Source: Bacteroidales bacterium
GTDB lineage: Bacteria > Bacteroidota > Bacteroidia > Bacteroidales > Muribaculaceae
DNA length: 32,149 nucleotides
Direction: 5' to 3'
Assembly (NCBI GenBank): GCA_014800535.1
Contig: JAAVFW010000006.1
Location: 1 to 32,149, forward strand
Shown: one piece after another, positions 27,078 through 32,149 of the stretch
Layout of the letters: every line of letters begins with the position of its first letter
Position numbering within the stretch: the stretch's first letter is position 1
Notes under the pieces: generated by a model
What the model saw: only the letters and a program-made list of their open reading frames with translations
Database searches by the model: none
Told to the model about the DNA's origin: nothing
Made by a program: the position numbers and the translations under genes

Positions 27078-27605
27078 ATGGATTCAGTAGGAAATATCAT
27101 TCTTTATTTCGTGATTGCTGCTGTGATGATTGTTTTTTCATTCATGGCAGTAAGAACACGTAAAATCCTGCGTTCCGCAACTTACCTGTTGTTCTCACTT
27201 TTGGCAACTGCTGTTTTTTACTTTCAGCTTGGTTATCAATTTTTGGGAGCTGTCCAGGTGGCGGTCTACGCCGGTGGTATAATGGTGTTGTTTGTATTCG
27301 CGATTCTGCTGACCCACAGACCTGACGAGAAAGAGCGTCGTTTGGATTCTCATCGTAAGGCTGTCGGAATCATCAGCTCTGTCTGCGGTGCTATCGTTCT
27401 CCTTTATGCCCTGTTTACAATGCCTGTGCTTAATGGTGCATCCCTGAGCGAATGTATCAATGGGTCGGCTATGATTACGATGAGCGATATTGGCAAAGCG
27501 TTCACTGGCACAGCTAAGTTTCAGTATCTTTTGCCTTTTGAAGCAGTGTCTGTTCTGCTGCTCGCATGTATAATCGGTGGCGTCGTTGTTGCCCGCAAAA
27601 ATTAA
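27078..27605 (+). CDS. nuoJ: Complex I membrane subunit J
   Basis: The 175-residue membrane subunit has about five hydrophobic helices (ILYFVIAAVMIVFSFMAV, SATYLLFSLLATAVFYF, FLGAVQVAVYAGGIMVLFVF, and others). The conserved VAVYAGGIMVLFVFAILL segment is the diagnostic one. I chose the ATG at 27078; the frame continues upstream to 26994 but only by overlapping the tail of nuoI. The TAA stop overlaps the nuoK ATG (TAATG), suggesting translational coupling. Confidence 0.95.
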   Translation: MDSVGNIILYFVIAAVMIVFSFMAVRTRKILRSATYLLFSLLATAVFYFQLGYQFLGAVQVAVYAGGIMVLFVFAILLTHRPDEKERRLDSHRKAVGIISSVCGAIVLLYALFTMPVLNGASLSECINGSAMITMSDIGKAFTGTAKFQYLLPFEAVSVLLLACIIGGVVVARKN

Positions 27606-27922
27606 TGGTCATGAGTCTAAGCATTTTATGGTATCTTGTGCCCAGCATTCTGATGTTTGCATGCGGCGTTTACGGATTTATCACCCGTAAGAATCTGATT
27701 GCAATTCTCATCTCCCTTGAGCTGATGTTGAATTCAGCAGATCTTAACTTTGTTATTTTTAATCGGTTCCTTTTCCCTGAAAGCATGGAAGGTATGGTCT
27801 TCACTTTGTTCTCAATTGCAATCGCAGCTGCCGAAACTGCAATTGGCATTGCAATCATTGTGAATATCTATCGTTCAATCGGTGGAACTGATATTACTGA
27901 AATCAATAAACTGAAAAACTAA
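27605..27922 (+). CDS. nuoK: Complex I membrane subunit K
   Basis: This 105-residue, three-helix subunit has the conserved GFITRKNLIAILISLELMLNS, with the Glu of helix 2, and AAAETAIGIAIIVNIYR, with the Glu of helix 3. Both are part of the proton path. The start at 27605 overlaps the nuoJ stop; a second Met two codons later (27611) is an equally good alternative. nuoL follows after 3 bp. Confidence 0.94.
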   Translation: MVMSLSILWYLVPSILMFACGVYGFITRKNLIAILISLELMLNSADLNFVIFNRFLFPESMEGMVFTLFSIAIAAAETAIGIAIIVNIYRSIGGTDITEINKLKN

Positions 27923-27925
27923 GAT

Positions 27926-29869
27926 ATGGACATTACATTACCAATTCTGATTTTGGCTCTTCCGATTGCAATGTTCCTGATCTTGGGAATCGGTGGAGTG
28001 AAAATGCCTCGTAAGGTTGCAGGTGTGCTTGGTATTCTCGGTATGGGAACAACCATGTGTCTTGCCTACACCGTGGCATGTACTTATTTCTTCAGCGGAG
28101 AATCTCAGTTTATCCTTGATGGAATCCGCCAGCAGGTAAGTGTCTTCGATGCCACTTGGCTTGCATTTACTGAAAAGCTCGTGGTTAAGATAGGTTTCCT
28201 TCTTGATCCTATCTCAGCAATGATGCTTGTTGTCATCACAACTATTTCGTTCATGGTTCACCTCTACAGCTGGGGATATATGGAACATGAACCGGGCTTC
28301 CAGCGTTACTATGCGTTCTTGAGTCTGTTTACATTCTCAATGCTAGGTCTTGTTGTGGCAACAAACATTTTCCAGATGTATATCTTCTGGGAGCTTGTGG
28401 GTGTCAGCTCATACCTTCTGATTGGTTTCTTCTATAAGTTACCTTCAGCAGTGTCAGCATCTAAAAAGGCATTTATCGTCACTCGATTTGCTGACCTCGG
28501 TTTCCTTATCGGTATCCTGATTCTGTCTTTCTATACAAAGACATTCAACTTCATCGCTCTTACAAGCAATCCTGAGGCTGTGCTCAGCTCAACCGGCGGT
28601 GCAACATTCATGGGTGCTTCCGTACTTACTTGGGCGATGGTTCTCATCTTTAGCGGTGGTATGGGTAAATCGGCAATGCTTCCCCTTCACATCTGGCTTC
28701 CCGATGCGATGGAAGGTCCGACACCGGTTTCTGCACTTATCCACGCTGCGACAATGGTCGTTGCAGGTGTTTACCTTGTAGCTCGTCTCTTCCCCGTTTA
28801 CTGTGTGGTTGACGCTTCCCTTACTTTTGTGACTTGGGTTGGCGGTATCACAGCATTCTATGCTGCAGTTGTTGCATGTACGCAGATTGACATCAAACGT
28901 GTGCTTGCGTTCTCAACAATTTCTCAGATTGCATTCATGATGGTTTCTCTGGGTGTTGCATACGATCATCCGTTTGAGGGTGCTCACTATGCAGGTCTCG
29001 GCTACATGGCAGGTATGTTCCACCTCTTCACTCACGCAATGTTCAAAGCGTTGCTGTTCCTCGGTGCGGGTGCCCTGATTCATGCAGTTCACTCAAATAA
29101 TTACACTGAGATGGGTGGTTTGAGAAAATATATGCCTATCACTCACTGGACTTTCCTTATCGGCTGTCTTGCAATTGCCGGTATCTATCCCTTCTCAGGT
29201 TTCTTCTCTAAAGACGAAATGCTTGCGGCAATGTTCCAGAGAAGCACCTTCTGGGGTCTTTGGATGACAATGGTTGCCGGTTTGACTGCGTTCTACATGT
29301 TCCGTCTTTATTACATGATTTTCTGGTGGGAAGAAAACCCCAAATACAAAGAGCACAAACCTCATGATGCTCCCTGGCAGATGTCACTTCCTTTGATTTT
29401 CCTTGCTATCGTGTCATGTGTTGCAGGTTTCATTCCTTTCGGAGAATTCATCACTTGGAACGGCGCTCCCTATCATATTCACATCGAGGCCGGAGTTGCA
29501 GCAACCAGTCTTACAGTGGCAGTTGTGGCAATCCTTCTCGCAACAGTGATGTATCGTAAGAAGAACGACCTTCCTGCAAAAGTCAAGAGTGTTGTGCCCG
29601 GTCTTTGGACAGCAGCTTACCACAGATTCTATTGGGACGAAATGTATCAGTTCGTCACTCATAAGATTATCTTCGGTATTATCTGTAAGAGCATCGCATG
29701 GTTCGACCGTCATGTTATCGACGCTACAATGGATGCGTTTGCTTCAGTAACACAGAAAGCTTCTTGCGCAATCAGAGGAATGCAGAGTGGAAGCATTCAG
29801 GCCTACGTTGTCTGGTATTTCCTCGGTGCCCTCGCACTTGCAGCTATCACATGGGTATGTCTTATATAA
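27926..29869 (+). CDS. nuoL: Complex I antiporter-like subunit L
   Basis: The 647-residue, multi-spanning subunit is one of three Mrp-antiporter-like proton pumps. Diagnostic segments are FQMYIFWELVGVSSYLLIGF, with the helix-5 Glu, and MGKSAMLPLHIWLPDAMEGPTPVSALIHAATMVVAG. A long lateral helix region lies at the C-terminus after about 540 (KKNDLPAKVKSVVPGLW). The length is normal. It forms the distal end of the membrane arm. 29 bp separate it from nuoM. Confidence 0.97.
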   Translation: MDITLPILILALPIAMFLILGIGGVKMPRKVAGVLGILGMGTTMCLAYTVACTYFFSGESQFILDGIRQQVSVFDATWLAFTEKLVVKIGFLLDPISAMMLVVITTISFMVHLYSWGYMEHEPGFQRYYAFLSLFTFSMLGLVVATNIFQMYIFWELVGVSSYLLIGFFYKLPSAVSASKKAFIVTRFADLGFLIGILILSFYTKTFNFIALTSNPEAVLSSTGGATFMGASVLTWAMVLIFSGGMGKSAMLPLHIWLPDAMEGPTPVSALIHAATMVVAGVYLVARLFPVYCVVDASLTFVTWVGGITAFYAAVVACTQIDIKRVLAFSTISQIAFMMVSLGVAYDHPFEGAHYAGLGYMAGMFHLFTHAMFKALLFLGAGALIHAVHSNNYTEMGGLRKYMPITHWTFLIGCLAIAGIYPFSGFFSKDEMLAAMFQRSTFWGLWMTMVAGLTAFYMFRLYYMIFWWEENPKYKEHKPHDAPWQMSLPLIFLAIVSCVAGFIPFGEFITWNGAPYHIHIEAGVAATSLTVAVVAILLATVMYRKKNDLPAKVKSVVPGLWTAAYHRFYWDEMYQFVTHKIIFGIICKSIAWFDRHVIDATMDAFASVTQKASCAIRGMQSGSIQAYVVWYFLGALALAAITWVCLI

Positions 29870-29898
29870 TAAATGCAACGCAGTAAAAAATTTAGATT

Positions 29899-31398
29899 AT
29901 GTTTGGAAATATATTAATCTGGTTCGTAATAATCCCCGTCTTGATGATGGTGGGTCTCGGACTGTGTCGCAACAGCAACATGAATGCAATCCGTGCGGTT
30001 ATGGTTGTTGGTTCAACAGCATTGGTAGCATTGTCAGTGTGGTTGTGTATTGATTTTCTTGCGTTGCGCGCGGTTGACTCTTCGGAAATGCTTTACACCG
30101 GAAGTTGGGTGTGGTATGCTCCTCTTCATATAAACCTTGCGGTTGGTGTCGATGGTATTTCTGTTTTGATGCTTATGCTTTCGTCAATCATTGTATTTGC
30201 CGGCACATTCGCATCATGGAAAATTTCTCCTCTTCCGAAGAACTTCTTCCTTTGGTTCTGTCTTCTGTCAACAGGTGTTTACGGCTTCTTCATCTCAATC
30301 GACATGTTCACCATGTTCATGTTCTATGAAGTTGCACTTATTCCGATGTATCTTCTTATCGGATTCTGGGGTACAGGTCGCAAAGAGTATTCAGCAATGA
30401 AACTGACTCTTATGCTGATGGGTGGCTCAGCGTTCCTTATGCTCGGTCTCTTCGGAATCTATTGGCAGTGTGGAATTGACTCTTGGAATATTCTTGAAAT
30501 CTCACATGCGGCTCCCATCGATGCTTCATGGCAGAAGATGTTGTTCTGTTTCACATTTGTCGGATTCGGTGTGCTTGGCGCAATGTTCCCATTCCACACA
30601 TGGAGTCCTGACGGTCACGCTTGTGCACCGACAGCGGTTTCAATGCTCCACGCAGGTGTGTTGATGAAACTTGGTGGTTACGGATGTTTCCGTATCGCTA
30701 TTTTCCTTTTGCCCCAAGCAGCCAACGAACTTGCATGGATCTTCATTATCCTGACCGGTATCAGTATCGTTTACGGTGCATTCTCAGCATGTGTTCAGAC
30801 CGACCTTAAGTATATCAATGCTTACTCATCTGTTTCACACTGCGGCATGGTGCTTTTCGCAATCCTTATGCTTAACACCACAGCGATGACCGGTGCGATT
30901 CTTCAGATGCTCTCTCACGGTTTGATGACAGCACTCTTCTTCGCCCTTATCGGTATGATTTACGGCAGAACTCACACTCGTGACATCCGTCAGATGGGAG
31001 GTTTGATGCAGATTATGCCTTATCTCGGCGTTTGTTACATGATTGCCGGCTTTGCATCGCTCGGTCTTCCCGGTCTTTCAGGTTTCGTGGCTGAGATGAC
31101 AATCTTCGTAGGTTCATTCCAGGATGCTGACCTCTTCCACCGTGTGTTTGTGATCTGTGCATGCTCTGCAATCGTCACAACAGCCGTTTATATTCTTCGT
31201 GTTGTCGGTAAGCTTCTTCTCGGTCCGGTTTATGACGACCATCACCGCTCGCTTACAGACGCAACATGGTTTGAAAGAGTGGCTACAATCACTTTGATAG
31301 TATGTATTGCCGGAATCGGCTGCTTCCCCAACTGGATTAATGAAACAATTCAGGTTTCATTCTCTCCGATTGTGGCAGCAATTCAGAATGCAATTTAA
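29899..31398 (+). CDS. nuoM: Complex I antiporter-like subunit M
   Basis: The 499-residue proton-pumping subunit has MFTMFMFYEVALIPMYLLIG, with the conserved helix Glu, FHTWSPDGHACAPTAVSMLHAGVLMKLGGYG, and ICACSAIVTTAVYILRV near the C-terminus. About 13-14 hydrophobic helices are expected from the composition. Nothing unusual was seen. nuoN starts 23 bp after the stop. Confidence 0.97.
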   Translation: MFGNILIWFVIIPVLMMVGLGLCRNSNMNAIRAVMVVGSTALVALSVWLCIDFLALRAVDSSEMLYTGSWVWYAPLHINLAVGVDGISVLMLMLSSIIVFAGTFASWKISPLPKNFFLWFCLLSTGVYGFFISIDMFTMFMFYEVALIPMYLLIGFWGTGRKEYSAMKLTLMLMGGSAFLMLGLFGIYWQCGIDSWNILEISHAAPIDASWQKMLFCFTFVGFGVLGAMFPFHTWSPDGHACAPTAVSMLHAGVLMKLGGYGCFRIAIFLLPQAANELAWIFIILTGISIVYGAFSACVQTDLKYINAYSSVSHCGMVLFAILMLNTTAMTGAILQMLSHGLMTALFFALIGMIYGRTHTRDIRQMGGLMQIMPYLGVCYMIAGFASLGLPGLSGFVAEMTIFVGSFQDADLFHRVFVICACSAIVTTAVYILRVVGKLLLGPVYDDHHRSLTDATWFERVATITLIVCIAGIGCFPNWINETIQVSFSPIVAAIQNAI

Positions 31399-31421
31399 TC
31401 AGGCTCTAAATTAACAATACA

Positions 31422-32149
31422 ATGGATTATTCACAATTTGGGGCAATGATCCCCGAACTCATAGTTTTGGGTTTGTTCCTGATCGTTTTCCTTGTCGACA
31501 CCTTCTCTTGTAAGGATGGAAACAAGAGCGGCAGTAACAAATTTATGACTCCGTTCACAACAATTCTTTTCCTCTTGTCGACGGTTGCTATCTGGATTCT
31601 CCCTGCCGGCTCAGAAGCCTTTAGCGGAATGTACGTAAGCGATGAAGCATGTAAGGCAATCAAATGTGTGCTCAATGTCGGAGTCTTCCTTGTTTTCCTT
31701 CAGAGTGCAAAATGGACTGATACTGAAGAAATATCTATTCGTAAAGGAGAGTTTTATGAGTTGATTCTTGCAACACTCTTCGGAATGTATCTGATGATTT
31801 CAGCTCGCCACTTCCTTCTCTTCATTATCGGTCTTGAAGCTGCTTCACTTCCTCTTGCTGCTCTTGTTGCTTTCAACAAGAACAAATATGAAAGCCACGA
31901 AGCTGCTGTGAAATACATCTTCACTGCATGTTTCTCATCGGCAATCCTTCTTATGGGTCTCTCATTCGTCTACGGATTGTCAGGCGGCTCACTCTATTTC
32001 TATGACATCGCATCTGCCGTTACATCAGGTCAGCACAGTGCACTTCTTTTGGTTGCGCTTGCCTTTGTGATTGCAGGCTTCGGTTTCAAGCTTTCTTTGG
32101 TTCCGTTCCATCTTTGGACAGCTGACGTTTATGAAGGCGCACCTACTCC
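31422..32149 (+). CDS. nuoN: Complex I antiporter-like subunit N, 5' part
   Basis: The ATG at 31422 opens a frame that stays open to the end of the window (242 complete codons), so the gene is cut by the window edge. The start reads MDYSQFGAMIPELIVLGLFL, and the best marker is FKLSLVPFHLWTADVYEGAPT at the very end, which matches the helix-7/8 region of NuoN. The gene closes the usual nuoK-L-M-N order. The family is normally 470-490 residues, so about half is missing here. Confidence 0.94.
   Translation, partial: MDYSQFGAMIPELIVLGLFLIVFLVDTFSCKDGNKSGSNKFMTPFTTILFLLSTVAIWILPAGSEAFSGMYVSDEACKAIKCVLNVGVFLVFLQSAKWTDTEEISIRKGEFYELILATLFGMYLMISARHFLLFIIGLEAASLPLAALVAFNKNKYESHEAAVKYIFTACFSSAILLMGLSFVYGLSGGSLYFYDIASAVTSGQHSALLLVALAFVIAGFGFKLSLVPFHLWTADVYEGAPT

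Overview
The window looks like chromosomal DNA of a gut-type member of the Bacteroidales. The support is a T9SS-like C-terminal sorting domain, a Bacteroidetes alpha-2-macroglobulin, a 14-subunit-minus-EFG complex I with fused nuoCD, an ATP synthase operon in the Bacteroidetes order (atpDC-BEFHAG), promoter-like sequences matching TTTG-N20-TAnnTTTG, and start codons mostly without a Shine-Dalgarno sequence. A Muribaculaceae-like organism is my guess; the family cannot be proven from this sequence alone. No tRNA, rRNA, CRISPR array, insertion sequence or phage gene was seen.

Layout. (1) 1-1976: terminators and a small tandem duplication, then an ECF sigma factor on the minus strand. Divergent from it are a small single-pass membrane protein and a secreted Spy/CpxP-like helical protein, which together look like an envelope-stress sensing module. 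(2) 2024-7750: a very large secreted alpha-2-macroglobulin-family protein whose thioester motif is degenerate. (3) 7912-9912: a secreted choice-of-anchor-J / Omp28-like thioredoxin-fold protein with a T9SS-type tail, closed by a perfect 17-bp bidirectional terminator. (4) 10020-12161, minus strand: ribonuclease Z (rnz) and L-serine dehydratase (sdaA), 6 bp apart. (5) 12260-15484: a TonB-dependent receptor followed by a lipoprotein of unknown function, ending in a strong terminator. (6) 15583 to the window end: one long co-directional respiratory cluster with a good promoter and no internal terminator that I can see: nuoA-B-CD-H, then the whole F1Fo ATP synthase operon atpD-C-B-E-F-H-A-G, then nuoI-J-K-L-M-N, with nuoN running off the window.

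The most notable feature is region 6. The eight-gene ATP synthase operon sits inside the complex I operon, exactly between nuoH and nuoI, so the generator and the consumer of the proton gradient appear to share one transcript. Complex I lacks the NADH-oxidising module genes nuoE, nuoF and nuoG at their usual place between nuoCD and nuoH, so its electron donor is open (ferredoxin or another carrier). The c subunit has proton-type rather than sodium-type binding residues, and the epsilon subunit lacks the regulatory C-terminal helices.
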